From Gracilibacillus kekensis (GTDB taxonomy: Bacteria > Bacillota > Bacilli > Bacillales > Amphibacillaceae), in assembly GCF_900143085.1 (NCBI RefSeq), contig NZ_FRCZ01000008.1, forward strand, positions 62,001-126,000: a stretch of 64,000 nucleotides of DNA, written 5' to 3'. Positions 1-9,190 of this stretch are shown piece by piece. Made by a program: the position numbers and the translations under genes. The notes below the pieces were generated by a model, which did no database searches, was not told where the DNA came from, and worked only from the letters and a program-made list of their open reading frames with translations. Within the stretch, counting starts at the first letter, position 1. Each line of letters opens with the position of its first letter.

Positions 1-435
1 TTACAATTAATGCCGGTCATTTTGGTCGTAGTGTCGATGGCTTTAGCCATTTTAACCCAGTGGATATCTTTTAAAGTAATGAATAAATGGTATAGAGAAG
101 CGTTTTATTTTCCGGCTTTTCGTAAATTACAACTGCCGAAACTTATATTGTGGATTTATTTTTTTACGTTAATTATTTCGCTTTTTGTAGCGGATGACTA
201 TTCCACCATTGGATCTGTTGTAGTATGGAACATCTATCATTTAGCAGGAATCCTGATTGCCTTGCAAGGCTTATCCTTTATCTTCTTTTATAGTCATACA
301 AAAGGGCAATCTTTAGCATTACCTATTATTAGTATTCTGTTTGTAGTATTTTTTCCGCTAATAGGTCTTTATTTGATCAGAATCTTAGGTATAATTGATT
401 TAGGGTTTGAATTAAGAAAAAGAATGGCAAAGTAA
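1..435 (+). CDS. yybS: YybS family (DUF2232) membrane protein, C-terminal part
   Basis: The reading frame is open at the left edge of the window, so only the last ~144 residues are present. They are strongly hydrophobic, with about four membrane segments separated by short charged loops, and end in the basic tail FELRKRMAK. Position directly upstream of gdpP and rplI is the standard location of yybS in Bacillaceae, and the sequence looks like the DUF2232 C-terminus. The family is a multi-pass membrane protein of unresolved function. The call rests on synteny plus hydropathy rather than a diagnostic motif. Confidence 0.8.
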   Translation, partial: LQLMPVILVVVSMALAILTQWISFKVMNKWYREAFYFPAFRKLQLPKLILWIYFFTLIISLFVADDYSTIGSVVVWNIYHLAGILIALQGLSFIFFYSHTKGQSLALPIISILFVVFFPLIGLYLIRILGIIDLGFELRKRMAK

Positions 436-464
436 AGAGGTACTTTAGTTAGGAGCTGACAACA

Positions 465-2444
465 ATGCCAAAATTTATAGATAAACCAGTTGTAATGGGA
501 CGGCATATTATAGCTATTTATATTTTATCGTTTCTGTTGCTTATATTTCTGTTTTATTATCACTGGATACTCGGAGTCATCATGGCAATATTCTTTACTG
601 TGTCATTATATTACAGTATTAAGCGTGAACGACAACTGGTTGATCAAACAGAGGCATACATCTCGACGCTATCTTATCGGGTTAAAAAAGTTGGTGAAGA
701 AGCTTTATTAGAAATGCCGATAGGAATCATGTTATATGGTGAAGACTATCAAATTGAATGGGCAAATCCCTATTTGAATGAATTTACAAAGGAAGATACG
801 TTGGTCGGTGAGAATTTAGAGATTTTATCTGATAATCTCATTTCACAATTAAAAGACAGTAAGGATACTTTTTGGCTGACCATTGACGAGTATGATTTCC
901 AGGTTTACAACAAGAAAGAAGAGCGATTACTTTATTTATTTGATCGAACAAAACAGACCGAGTTACATCATATGTATCAAAATGAAAAAACGGTGTTAGG
1001 TATCATCTTTTTAGATAACTATGAAGAAATCACTCAAAATATGGACGATACAGCGAAAAGTCAACTGAATTCTCAGGTTACTGCAACACTTAACAAATGG
1101 TCACATGAACATGAAATTTATTTAAAACGGACGTCACAGGAACGTTTCATGGCTGTGATGAATCAAAAAATATTAGGGGAATTGGAAAAAATAAAATTTG
1201 AGATATTAGATGAAGTGAGAGAATTGATTACTGATAAAAACGTTCCATTAACATTAAGTATTGGAATCGGATTGGGTAGTGAGTCATTACCTGAACTAGG
1301 AGAACTAACTCAATCAAGTTTGGATTTAGCGTTAGGACGAGGCGGAGATCAAGTCGTCATTAAAGATGATGAATCAGGAAAGGTTCGTTTTTATGGTGGT
1401 AAGACAAATCCAATGGAAAAACGAACAAGAGTTAGAGCTCGTGTTATCTCTCATGCTTTGAAGGAATTAGTGAAGGAAAGCGATCAAGTATTGGTGATGG
1501 GGCATAAGGCACCTGATATGGATTCCATCGGTTCCTCGATTGGTGTATTAAAGATTGCACAAGCAAATGATATAGAGGCCTATATTGTCTTGGATGAAAA
1601 TGATATTGATACAGGTGTGCAGCGATTAGTGGAAGAAATGAAGGAAAAAGAGGAGCTGTGGTCCCATTTCATTGACCCTGATTCGGCTTTAGATATCGTC
1701 TCAAAAGATACCTTGTTAGTCATTGTAGATACGCATAAACCATCAATGGTTCAAGAGGAAAAATTAATTCAAAAAACAGACCATGTCGTTGTGATTGATC
1801 ACCATCGTCGCGGCGAAGAGTTTGTGGATCACCCTACCTTGGTTTATATGGAGCCATATGCGTCCTCAACGGCAGAGTTAGTAACAGAGTTATTAGAATA
1901 CCAACCAAGCAAATTATCCTTAAATATGTTAGAATCTACAGCATTATTGGCAGGGATTATCGTCGATACAAAAAGCTTCACATTAAGAACGGGTTCTCGT
2001 ACCTTTGATGCAGCTTCCTACTTACGCTCAAAAGGTGCGGACACGGTACTTGTGCAAAAGTTCTTAAAAGAGGATTTGGACATATATGTGAAACGAAGCA
2101 GGCTGATAGAGAACACAAACATTTATCGAGGTAATATTGCGATTTCAGTAGGTAATTCACGAGAGCCATATGGTCCAGTGGTAATCGCGCAAGCAGCGGA
2201 TACACTCCTGACGATGACAGGTGTGGAAGCATCTTTTGTTATTTCGGAAAGGAAAGATGGGCGTATCGGAATCAGTGCAAGGTCATTAGGAGATATCAAT
2301 GTCCAAGTGCTTATGGAAAAAATGAACGGTGGCGGCCATTTAACGAATGCTGCTACCCAATTAGATGACATGGCGGTTATTGATGCCTATGAATGGTTAA
2401 AGGATATTATTGATGAATACTATGAAGGAGGAGATTCAGAATGA
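465..2444 (+). CDS. gdpP: Cyclic-di-AMP phosphodiesterase GdpP
   Basis: 659 residues, full family length. Two N-terminal membrane helices (about residues 14-55) are followed by a PAS-like region, a degenerate GGDEF domain (about 170-300), and a DHH/DHHA1 catalytic module: DMDSIG near residue 351, VIDHHRRG near 443 and GGGH near 621. The family hydrolyses c-di-AMP to pApA at the membrane and so affects potassium and osmotic balance, cell-wall stress and beta-lactam tolerance. The stop codon overlaps the rplI start (ATGA), so the two genes are probably co-transcribed and translationally coupled. All metal-binding motifs look intact. Confidence 0.95.
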   Translation: MPKFIDKPVVMGRHIIAIYILSFLLLIFLFYYHWILGVIMAIFFTVSLYYSIKRERQLVDQTEAYISTLSYRVKKVGEEALLEMPIGIMLYGEDYQIEWANPYLNEFTKEDTLVGENLEILSDNLISQLKDSKDTFWLTIDEYDFQVYNKKEERLLYLFDRTKQTELHHMYQNEKTVLGIIFLDNYEEITQNMDDTAKSQLNSQVTATLNKWSHEHEIYLKRTSQERFMAVMNQKILGELEKIKFEILDEVRELITDKNVPLTLSIGIGLGSESLPELGELTQSSLDLALGRGGDQVVIKDDESGKVRFYGGKTNPMEKRTRVRARVISHALKELVKESDQVLVMGHKAPDMDSIGSSIGVLKIAQANDIEAYIVLDENDIDTGVQRLVEEMKEKEELWSHFIDPDSALDIVSKDTLLVIVDTHKPSMVQEEKLIQKTDHVVVIDHHRRGEEFVDHPTLVYMEPYASSTAELVTELLEYQPSKLSLNMLESTALLAGIIVDTKSFTLRTGSRTFDAASYLRSKGADTVLVQKFLKEDLDIYVKRSRLIENTNIYRGNIAISVGNSREPYGPVVIAQAADTLLTMTGVEASFVISERKDGRIGISARSLGDINVQVLMEKMNGGGHLTNAATQLDDMAVIDAYEWLKDIIDEYYEGGDSE

Positions 2445-2887
2445 AAGTGATTTTTACCAAAGATGTGAAAAATACAGGAAAAAAAGGAGAAGTAAAAAAC
2501 GTATCAGATGGATATGCACGTAATTTCCTGCTTAAAAATAATCTGGCGATTGAAGCTAATCAGGCAAATATGAAAGCATTAGATGCGAAGAAAAACAAAG
2601 AGAAAAAACTAGAACAAGAAGAAGTAGAGGAAGCAAAGCAACTAAAAGAAAAATTAGCGAGTTTAGAAGTGAAATTAACTGCAAAATCAGGTGAAGGTGG
2701 CCGATTATTCGGTTCTATTACAAGTAAACAGATCGCCGAAACTCTTAAGAAAGAACATAATATCAAAATGGACAAGCGTAAAATCGAACTAGATCAGCCA
2801 ATTCGCAGCTTAGGTTATACGAATGTTCCAGTGAAGATCCATCCTGAAGTAACAGGAACAATTAAAGTACATGTTGTTGAAGTATAA
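2441..2887 (+). CDS. rplI: 50S ribosomal protein L9
   Basis: 148 residues, the usual bL9 length. The N-terminal RNA-binding lobe begins [17 protein letters not shown] with the conserved DGYARNFLL motif, followed by a long charged connecting helix (about 40-75) and the C-terminal lobe with [10 protein letters not shown]9 binds 23S rRNA near the L1 stalk and helps maintain reading frame. The start overlaps the gdpP stop by four bases, with the Shine-Dalgarno (GGAGGAG) inside the gdpP end. The gdpP-rplI-dnaC order is typical of Bacillaceae near the origin. Confidence 0.98.
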   Translation: MKVIFTKDVKNTGKKGEVKNVSDGYARNFLLKNNLAIEANQANMKALDAKKNKEKKLEQEEVEEAKQLKEKLASLEVKLTAKSGEGGRLFGSITSKQIAETLKKEHNIKMDKRKIELDQPIRSLGYTNVPVKIHPEVTGTIKVHVVEV

Positions 2888-2961
2888 GCGAGTGAATAGG
2901 GGAGTTTTTCACTTCCCTTTTTCTATAAGATGGTTTAAGGCGTAAGAAGGGGTGCAAGGAT

Positions 2962-4323
2962 ATGACAGATGCAATTCAAGGACGGACACCACCACATAAT
3001 ATGGAAGCAGAGCAAGCGGTACTTGGCGCTATCTTCTTAGAACCGGATGCGATCTCGAGTGCTTCTGAGATATTAATTCCAGAGGATTTTTATCGTGCCA
3101 GTCATCAGCAGATTTTTCGCGTGATGTTAGAGCTTGCAGATAAAAGTGAACCGATCGATATTGTAACAACAACAACATCTTTGGCGAATACACAACAGTT
3201 AGATGACGTTGGTGGCGTTTCTTATTTAAGTGATTTAGCAAGTGCAGTACCTACAGCTGCTAATATGGTATATTATTGCAAGATCGTTGAGGAAAAGTCA
3301 ATACTTAGAAGGTTAATCCGAACCGCTACAGATATCGTAACTGACAGTTTTTCCAAAGAAGATGAAGTTGAGGAAGTACTGAATGAATCAGAGAAACGTA
3401 TTCTAGAAGTCTCTAATCGAAAAAACGCTTCTGCTTTTAAAAATATTAAAGATGTCTTGATGGATGTCTATGATAATATCGATCAATTACATAAGAATAA
3501 GGGTGAAGTAACGGGAATTGCTTCAGGCTTCCGTGATTTGGATCGCATCACATCAGGATTCCAGCGCAATGACCTCATTATCGTTGCTGCCCGTCCTTCA
3601 GTAGGTAAAACCGCATTTGCGTTAAATATTGCACAGAACGTAGCAATCAAGACAGATGAGAATGTCGCTATCTTTAGTTTGGAGATGGGAGCAGACCAGT
3701 TGGTTTCCCGTATGTTATGCGCAGAAGGTAACATTGACGCCCAACGACTAAGAACGGGTGCTTTGGAAGAAGAAGACTGGGGACGTTTATCAATGGCAAT
3801 GGGAAGCTTGTCTAATGCCGGAATTTTTATCGATGATACACCAGGTATTAGAGTAAGTGAGATACGATCTAAATGTCGTCGATTAAAGCAGGAACATGGT
3901 CTTGGAATGATTTTAATTGACTATCTGCAACTTATTCAAGGCAGTGTGAATTCAAAAGAAAACAGACAACAGGAAGTATCAGAGATTTCCAGGTCTTTAA
4001 AAGGTTTAGCAAGGGAATTAAATGTTCCACTTATTGCCTTATCACAGCTATCTCGTGGTGTGGAATCTCGTCAGGATAAACGACCAATGATGTCCGACTT
4101 ACGTGAATCAGGAAGTATTGAACAGGATGCGGACATTGTCGGTTTCCTTTATCGTGATGACTACTATGACCAAGAATCAGAAAAACAAAATATCATCGAA
4201 ATCATCATCGCTAAACAACGTAACGGTCCAGTCGGCACAGTAGACCTCGCCTTCGTCAAAGAATACAACAAATTCGTCGACCTAGACCACCGCTACCAAA
4301 ACAGCGACGTACCACCAGGGTGA
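2962..4323 (+). CDS. dnaC: Replicative DNA helicase (DnaB family, DnaC in Bacillus nomenclature)
   Basis: 453 residues. An N-terminal DnaB_N domain (from about residue 10, PHNMEAEQAVLGA) is joined by a linker to a RecA-type motor with Walker A ARPSVGKTAF (about 209-218), Walker B LIDYLQL and an arginine-rich C-terminal segment. It is the ring helicase of the replisome that unwinds parental DNA at the fork. Shine-Dalgarno is AAGGGGTG. Oddity: the last ~27 codons before the PPG end use C almost exclusively at pyrimidine third positions, unlike the rest of the gene, and the TGA stop overlaps a dispersed palindromic repeat. Confidence 0.97.
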   Translation: MTDAIQGRTPPHNMEAEQAVLGAIFLEPDAISSASEILIPEDFYRASHQQIFRVMLELADKSEPIDIVTTTTSLANTQQLDDVGGVSYLSDLASAVPTAANMVYYCKIVEEKSILRRLIRTATDIVTDSFSKEDEVEEVLNESEKRILEVSNRKNASAFKNIKDVLMDVYDNIDQLHKNKGEVTGIASGFRDLDRITSGFQRNDLIIVAARPSVGKTAFALNIAQNVAIKTDENVAIFSLEMGADQLVSRMLCAEGNIDAQRLRTGALEEEDWGRLSMAMGSLSNAGIFIDDTPGIRVSEIRSKCRRLKQEHGLGMILIDYLQLIQGSVNSKENRQQEVSEISRSLKGLARELNVPLIALSQLSRGVESRQDKRPMMSDLRESGSIEQDADIVGFLYRDDYYDQESEKQNIIEIIIAKQRNGPVGTVDLAFVKEYNKFVDLDHRYQNSDVPPG

Positions 4324-4348
4324 AACACGGGGACGGTTCTCGTGTTTC
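4322..4348. repeat. REP-like palindromic repeat, copy 1
   Basis: A 27-bp imperfect palindrome with arms GAAACACG and CGTGTTTC around GGGACGGTTCT. It starts inside the dnaC stop codon and runs into a T-rich stretch, so it may also act as the dnaC terminator. Identical copies occur at 7279 and 18901. Repeats with this GGGACGGTTCT core are dispersed in many Bacillaceae and Clostridia genomes, often at gene ends. Confidence 0.85.
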
Positions 4349-4410
4349 ATCTTTTTCTATGAGTAAAGAAAGCATATAATCCTCGGTATCAACGCTTTTT
4401 CAATGTAACT

Positions 4411-4834
4411 ATTTTGAAATATAGTGACTATTAATCTAACGCTTCGGCTGTCCACTTCCCTTTCCATGGCGTTTTCCCTTCAGCTAACTTTTTCGAGCAC
4501 AAACCGCTCAAAAAAGTGGATCTTCAGGTAAAACAGATGCCATAGGAGTGGAAGCGGACGGCCTACGCTATATGGTGGTTCTACATCCTTTGTGACAGCT
4601 AACTTGTCGAGGTTTATTAACAATATGAAATAAAAGTCGTGAAATCACTATTCACACTCATTGTAGCGCATTATTTAGCGGAGGCGGCCACTTCGACTCC
4701 TAAGGGATCAGCGTGATCTGAAGATCCACTTTTGTAAAGTGAACTTCTTTACGAAAGTTAGCTGAAGACACGCCCCTTGGAAAGTGAAGTGGGCAAGCCG
4801 AAGCGGGTGTTAAATCTATTATCTATTTCAAAAT
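4411..4834. repeat. Large imperfect foldback (inverted repeat), non-coding
   Basis: The 549-bp gap between dnaC and the tetR gene has no plausible gene. Its two halves are imperfect reverse complements. ATTTTGAAATA at 4411 pairs with TATTTCAAAAT at 4824. Moving inward, CGCTTCGGCT, CACTTCCCTTTCCA, TTCAGCTAACTTT and AAGTGGATCTTCAG of the left half have counterparts in the right half. The structure would fold as one long hairpin on either strand. It resembles a MITE-like or foldback intergenic element; no transposase or target duplication was identified. Confidence 0.65.
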
Positions 4835-4872
4835 TACTACTAAAAGGACCAGATGGGCTTTCCCGGTTTTTC

Positions 4873-5460
4873 TTATACGGCATTAATCGGTCCATTCCGT
4901 TCTAAAAATGTTAATTGTTTCGCCATATAGTTTGGGGAATAGGTCATTCCATTTTGCACCCAGTATTTGATTAATCCAATACTAGCGGCTGCTACATAAT
5001 GAACAACAATTTCTCGTGGAACCTTGGCGTTCTTTTCATTTGGAGCCAGTTGTGCTAACGTATCAGCGACAAATTCCTGGATACTAATAGTCATTCGATT
5101 CTGAAATAATGTGGTGCCATTTTGACCTAACATGGTTTTAAAAAAAGATTGATGGTCGAATACGAACTGAAAGAGTTGTAAGTATACATTGTTCGTTTCA
5201 TCTTTATGTGTAACTAATAATTCTTCCCGTTTATGTGGTGCAACGGTTATAATAAGATCTTTTAACATAGTTTCGATAGTTTGTTCTAGTAAATCATATT
5301 TATCATGGTAATGCTGATAAAAAGTGACCCGATTTATTTCTGCTTTTTCCGCAAGATTCCCAACTGTTATTGCTTCAAATCCCTTATCCTCAATTAAATC
5401 TATTAAAGCCTCTTTTAAAAACTTTCGTGTTTTTTTAACTCTGGGATCCATTTTTTTCAT
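4873..5460 (-). CDS. TetR/AcrR family transcriptional regulator
   Basis: 195 residues. The N-terminal TetR helix-turn-helix spans about residues 10-56: KTRKFLKEALIDLIEDKGFEAITVGNLAEKAEINRVTFYQHYHDK, shown here only to mark the TVGNLAEKA...TFYQHY core. The C-terminal two thirds resembles the TetR_C regulatory domain of the DhaS-like group. It is divergent from the FAD monooxygenase gene with a 194-bp shared control region, so it probably represses itself and the monooxygenase until a ligand, perhaps an aromatic or antibiotic-like substrate, is bound. The ligand cannot be inferred. Shine-Dalgarno GGGGGAAAG precedes the start. Confidence 0.85.
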   Translation of the reverse strand: MKKMDPRVKKTRKFLKEALIDLIEDKGFEAITVGNLAEKAEINRVTFYQHYHDKYDLLEQTIETMLKDLIITVAPHKREELLVTHKDETNNVYLQLFQFVFDHQSFFKTMLGQNGTTLFQNRMTISIQEFVADTLAQLAPNEKNAKVPREIVVHYVAAASIGLIKYWVQNGMTYSPNYMAKQLTFLERNGPINAV

Positions 5461-5611
5461 TACACTTTCCCCCTAATTGTTAATTAGTGCAGATAAAATT
5501 CACACTACCCTCTTTTGTGTTGTTTTTACTACAAAATACAGAGAATCATCTGTTGTATGGTCGTTATGGTCTATTTATAATTAAATTATACAACACATTG
5601 TAGTAAAAATA

Positions 5612-5622
5612 TACACAGTGTA
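5612..5622. promoter_or_regulatory. Candidate TetR operator in the divergent control region
   Basis: TACACAGTGTA is a perfect odd palindrome (5-bp arms, central A) lying 32 bp before the monooxygenase start. A second imperfect dyad, TACAACACATTGTA, lies just upstream near 5588. The location between a divergently transcribed TetR gene and its neighbour is the usual place for such an operator. Assignment is inference from position and symmetry. Confidence 0.4.
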
Positions 5623-5654
5623 AATTAATTAAGAGGAAAAGAGGGGAAGATACC

Positions 5655-7280
5655 ATGAAGAAAGTACAAACAGATGTAATTGTCGTTGGGGCTGGTCCAT
5701 CTGGTTTAATGGCAGCGAATCAATTGAGACATTACAAAATCGATTTTGTTTGTATCGAAAAACAAAAAAAGCGCTCCGTATTTTCAAAAGCAATGGGCAT
5801 TCATGCGAGGACATTAGAGATGTTAGATTTGCTTGGAATTGCTGAGTCATTTATTGAACGTGGTTATCCAGGACATGGTGCAAAACTGTATATGGGCGAA
5901 GAAAAGGAATCGGTATTAGCTTTGCATCACATTGAAAGTAGGTTTCCCTATATGCTTGCTATCCCTCAAACAGAAACAGAAGAAATACTTGAAAACCATC
6001 TTAATAACAAAGGTGGAACGATTAACAGAGGTGAAGAGCTTATAGATGTGACAAATAGTGATCAAGGTGTATGTGTAAAGGTAGAAAAAGATGGCGAGAT
6101 AATCGAGTATCAAGGCCAATATTTACTAGCATGTGACGGTGCCCATAGTAAAGTAAGAGAAATATTGGATGTTGAATTTATCGGGGAAAAAGAAGGCAAG
6201 ACGTTTTTTCTCGGAGACGTAAAAACAACAGCAGTGGAACATTCCATGATCACTGGATTTATTAATGAAAGAGGTGCAATTGTCTTTTTTCCATATTTAA
6301 ATGGAACATTTCGGGTAGTAGGACTAGATCTTTCTATTCAAGGAAAAAGTCAATTACATGAGAATCTTTCTTTACAAGAGTTAAATCAAAGTATTAATTA
6401 TGTAACGGCTACACCGATTGATATCAACGATGCAAATTGGCTCACCTACTTTGGAACCGCACATAAACAAGTGAAAAATTATCAAAATGGTCGAGTATTC
6501 TTTGTTGGTGATGCAGCTCATATTCACAACCCACTTGGAGGACAAGGAATGAACTTAGGTATTCAAGATGCAGCCAACATTTGCTGGAAACTTTCAACGG
6601 TTATAAAGGCTCATGCAAAAACAACCATACTTGAAACCTACGATCAAGAACGACGGCCAATAGCAAAGGATATTTTACAACAGACCAGTCGTTTATTACG
6701 GTTTATATCGACAAAAGCAACAGTTGGAAAGATTCGTAATTATTTGACGAAAGGGCTGTTAAACAGTTCCAAAATTCAGTATCATATTGCCAATAATTTA
6801 TCCCATATTAAATACCATTATGATGTCGCACCCTTTAATAAGAGATTGACAGACTCCCGTTTAAAAATGGGTAGTTTACAAGCAGGTGAAAGAATTCCAG
6901 ATATCTTATTTTTATATAAAGAGTTACCAGATCTAAGGTTATATAGATTGCTGCAAGAACAGTCATTTCTTTGTTTGGTGTATATGGAAGAACAAACAGA
7001 AGATGTCATTCGGTATGCCAACCTATTGGAAGAGCAAATATCCAGTAAATATGGCGATTTAATACAAACATTTCTTGTAGTTAAAGGCGGAGTTCCCAGT
7101 ATGGGGGGCAATCAATTACCGGTTATTTATGATGTTTACAGGGAATTTGAAAAGAAACTAACGTTACGCAATGGTCATACCATGTTGCTCCGTCCTGATG
7201 CACATGTAGGGTTTCATACAATAGCACAGGATAATGATCCACCCCTCACTCACATCCACACGTTTTTTAATAAAGCTTGA
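5655..7280 (+). CDS. FAD-dependent aromatic-type monooxygenase (PheA/TfdB group)
   Basis: 541 residues, normal for class A flavoprotein hydroxylases. Three hallmark motifs are present: the N-terminal Rossmann GAGPSGLMAAN (about 12-22), CDGAHSKVRE (about 157-166), and the FAD ribityl-binding GDAAHIHNPLGGQG (about 285-298). The C-terminal ~130 residues match the thioredoxin-like tail of phenol hydroxylase relatives. The family uses NAD(P)H and O2 to hydroxylate aromatic rings, in catabolism or in antibiotic inactivation (rifampicin monooxygenases belong here). The substrate cannot be told. It is divergent from a TetR regulator, and its stop codon overlaps a REP-like repeat exactly as in dnaC. 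Confidence 0.85.
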   Translation: MKKVQTDVIVVGAGPSGLMAANQLRHYKIDFVCIEKQKKRSVFSKAMGIHARTLEMLDLLGIAESFIERGYPGHGAKLYMGEEKESVLALHHIESRFPYMLAIPQTETEEILENHLNNKGGTINRGEELIDVTNSDQGVCVKVEKDGEIIEYQGQYLLACDGAHSKVREILDVEFIGEKEGKTFFLGDVKTTAVEHSMITGFINERGAIVFFPYLNGTFRVVGLDLSIQGKSQLHENLSLQELNQSINYVTATPIDINDANWLTYFGTAHKQVKNYQNGRVFFVGDAAHIHNPLGGQGMNLGIQDAANICWKLSTVIKAHAKTTILETYDQERRPIAKDILQQTSRLLRFISTKATVGKIRNYLTKGLLNSSKIQYHIANNLSHIKYHYDVAPFNKRLTDSRLKMGSLQAGERIPDILFLYKELPDLRLYRLLQEQSFLCLVYMEEQTEDVIRYANLLEEQISSKYGDLIQTFLVVKGGVPSMGGNQLPVIYDVYREFEKKLTLRNGHTMLLRPDAHVGFHTIAQDNDPPLTHIHTFFNKA

Positions 7281-7356
7281 AACACGGGGACGGTTCTCGT
7301 GTTTCTTTTTTATTGTCAAAGACAAAAATGAAACAGCAGAACCGTCCCCGTGTTTC
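7279..7356. repeat. REPIN-like pair of inverted GGGACGGTTCT repeats
   Basis: Two copies of the palindromic repeat in opposite orientation: GAAACACGG...CGTGTTTC at 7279-7305 and its reverse-orientation relative at 7330-7356, separated by a short T-rich/A-rich spacer that is itself complementary (TTGTC/GACAA). The whole unit can fold into a long hairpin and could terminate the monooxygenase transcript. The same paired arrangement recurs at 18901-18987, so the two pairs bracket the phosphonate operon. Confidence 0.8.
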
Positions 7357-7372
7357 GCCCGTGTTTCGTTTC

Positions 7373-7399
7373 TTTACAAAACTTAAAGCGCTATTAACA
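7373..7399 (+). promoter_or_regulatory. Candidate PhoP-box array upstream of phnD
   Basis: Three hexamers resembling the Bacillus PhoP half-site TT(A/T)ACA occur at about one-turn spacing: TTTACA (7373), TTAAAG (7383) and TTAACA (7394). Phosphonate operons are commonly phosphate-starvation controlled. An 8-bp palindrome TGGTACCA at 7409 is a possible GntR (PhnF) half-site pair. Both assignments are inference. Confidence 0.35.
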
Positions 7400-7464
7400 A
7401 TACCTTCATGGTACCAAGTTATCGTGGAGTTGTAGAGAAAAAATTGTTCGAGGAGGAGAATGAA

Positions 7465-8397
7465 ATGAGAGTAGTTTTTGAGAAAATGAATAAGTTTGTA
7501 GTGTTGTTGATGGTTGTGGGTCTCCTTGTTTTATTAGCAGCTTGTGGAGAGGATGCGGATGCATCGGAAGGTGAGGATGGCTGGCCAGATAAAATTAGCT
7601 ATGGAGTACTTCCTGGGGAAGAGGATAGCGAAATATCTAGAGCACATGAACTTTTTGTTAAGGATATGTCGGAAGAATTAGGTGTTGAAGTGGAATTGTT
7701 TCAAGGAGAAGATTATAACGCAGTCATTGAAGCAATGCGTTCAAAAAAGTTAGATTTAGCGAGTTTTGGACCATTTTCTTACATCATTGCACAAGAGCGC
7801 AGTAATGCTGTCCCATTTGCCGTTCGCGCCAAAAGTGAAGAAGATGCCACGTACAATAGCTGGATTGTCGTACCAGATGAGTCGGATGCAGAAACGTTAG
7901 AAGATTTAAAGGATAAGACGATTCTTTTTGCAGATCCTGCATCCACTTCGGGTCACTTATTTCCGCGAGGTATCTTCATTGATGAATTGGGACTAAAAAA
8001 CGACGAAATTGAAAGCTATTTCTCTAGTGTTTCTTTCTCTGGAAGTCATGATAACTCGATTCTTGCTATTGCTGCAGGTGATGCAGATGCAGCGGGTGTT
8101 TGTTCCACCTGTGTAGAACGTGCGATTGACGGTGGTATGGTTTCTGAATCGGATTTTCGCATTATTAAAGAATCTGAGCCGATTCCGTCAAGTCCTATCA
8201 GCTATAGAGGAGATTTGCCAGAAAGCTTAGTAGAAGCAATTAAGGACTTTGTCTATAACTATGATAATGAGACTTATTTTGAGCAAGCAGGCGATGTAGA
8301 GTCACGATATATTCCTGTTGATGAGAGTGATTATGACATCATTCGAGATACGGCTGAGAACTTGGATATGAGTCCAGAGGATCTTTTAAGCAATTAA
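7465..8397 (+). CDS. phnD: Phosphonate ABC transporter substrate-binding lipoprotein PhnD
   Basis: 310 residues from the ATG at 7465, chosen because AGGAGG lies 8 bp upstream; an in-frame ATG at 7408 lacks a ribosome site and would bury the signal peptide. The N-terminus is a lipoprotein signal ending in LAAC (lipid-modified Cys about residue 27). The rest is a periplasmic-binding-protein type fold of the PhnD group, with the conserved stretch KLDLASFGPFSY and the ADPASTSGHLFP motif. It captures phosphonates or phosphite outside the membrane and hands them to the PhnE permeases. First gene of a 14-gene same-strand run. Confidence 0.9.
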   Translation: MRVVFEKMNKFVVLLMVVGLLVLLAACGEDADASEGEDGWPDKISYGVLPGEEDSEISRAHELFVKDMSEELGVEVELFQGEDYNAVIEAMRSKKLDLASFGPFSYIIAQERSNAVPFAVRAKSEEDATYNSWIVVPDESDAETLEDLKDKTILFADPASTSGHLFPRGIFIDELGLKNDEIESYFSSVSFSGSHDNSILAIAAGDADAAGVCSTCVERAIDGGMVSESDFRIIKESEPIPSSPISYRGDLPESLVEAIKDFVYNYDNETYFEQAGDVESRYIPVDESDYDIIRDTAENLDMSPEDLLSN

Positions 8398-8419
8398 GAA
8401 AGTGAGAGGAGAATAATTA

Positions 8420-9190
8420 ATGAACCCCATTTTACAGATCGAAAATTTGGACAAAGTTTATCCAGACGGAACGGTGGCGCTAAGTAATATAAACTTCAGC
8501 GTCTACCCAGGAGAATTCGTTGTTGTTATTGGTCCGAGTGGTGCAGGAAAAAGCACATTACTGCGTTGCATGAACCGTCTTATCGAACCAACAAATGGAA
8601 ATGTCATTTTCAAGGATAAAAAGATCAATCAGGCGAGCGCAAGACAAGTAAAACAAATTAGACGAGAAATAGGTATGGTATTTCAGAACTTTAATTTAAT
8701 TGATCGGTTAACAGTATTAAATAACGTATTACACGGTCGTCTCGGTTATACCAATACGATTAAAGGCTCTTTAGGGATATTTAGCAAAAAGGATATTGCG
8801 GAAGCGGAAGAAATCCTCGACAGAGTAGGTCTGAAAAAACAAAAATATAAGCGTGCAGATGAATTAAGTGGAGGGCAAATGCAACGTGTTGGTATCTCAA
8901 GAGCATTAGCACAAAGGCCACGATTGATTTTGGCGGATGAGCCAATCGCAAGCCTTGATCCCGCCTCTTCGAAAAACATCATGGATCACATTTACAACAT
9001 TTGTACGGAAGATAAAATCACAGCGATCGTTAATTTACATCAAGTAGAGGTAGCCATTAAATATGCGACAAGAATTATTGGCATTCAAAATGGCGAAGTG
9101 ATTTTTGATGGACAACCTTCACAATTAACAGACAGGATTATAGATGAAATCTACCATAATAGAAAGCCGCCATTAGTACATGCTCAATAA
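8420..9190 (+). CDS. phnC: Phosphonate ABC transporter ATP-binding protein PhnC
   Basis: 256 residues. Walker A GPSGAGKS (about 38-45), Q-loop FQNFNLI, ABC signature LSGGQMQR, Walker B LILADEP and the switch histidine in VNLHQVE are all intact. It powers uptake through the two PhnE permeases encoded next. GAGAGGAG precedes the start. It overlaps the next frame by about 11 bp, consistent with coupled translation of the transporter subunits. Confidence 0.95.
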   Translation: MNPILQIENLDKVYPDGTVALSNINFSVYPGEFVVVIGPSGAGKSTLLRCMNRLIEPTNGNVIFKDKKINQASARQVKQIRREIGMVFQNFNLIDRLTVLNNVLHGRLGYTNTIKGSLGIFSKKDIAEAEEILDRVGLKKQKYKRADELSGGQMQRVGISRALAQRPRLILADEPIASLDPASSKNIMDHIYNICTEDKITAIVNLHQVEVAIKYATRIIGIQNGEVIFDGQPSQLTDRIIDEIYHNRKPPLVHAQ

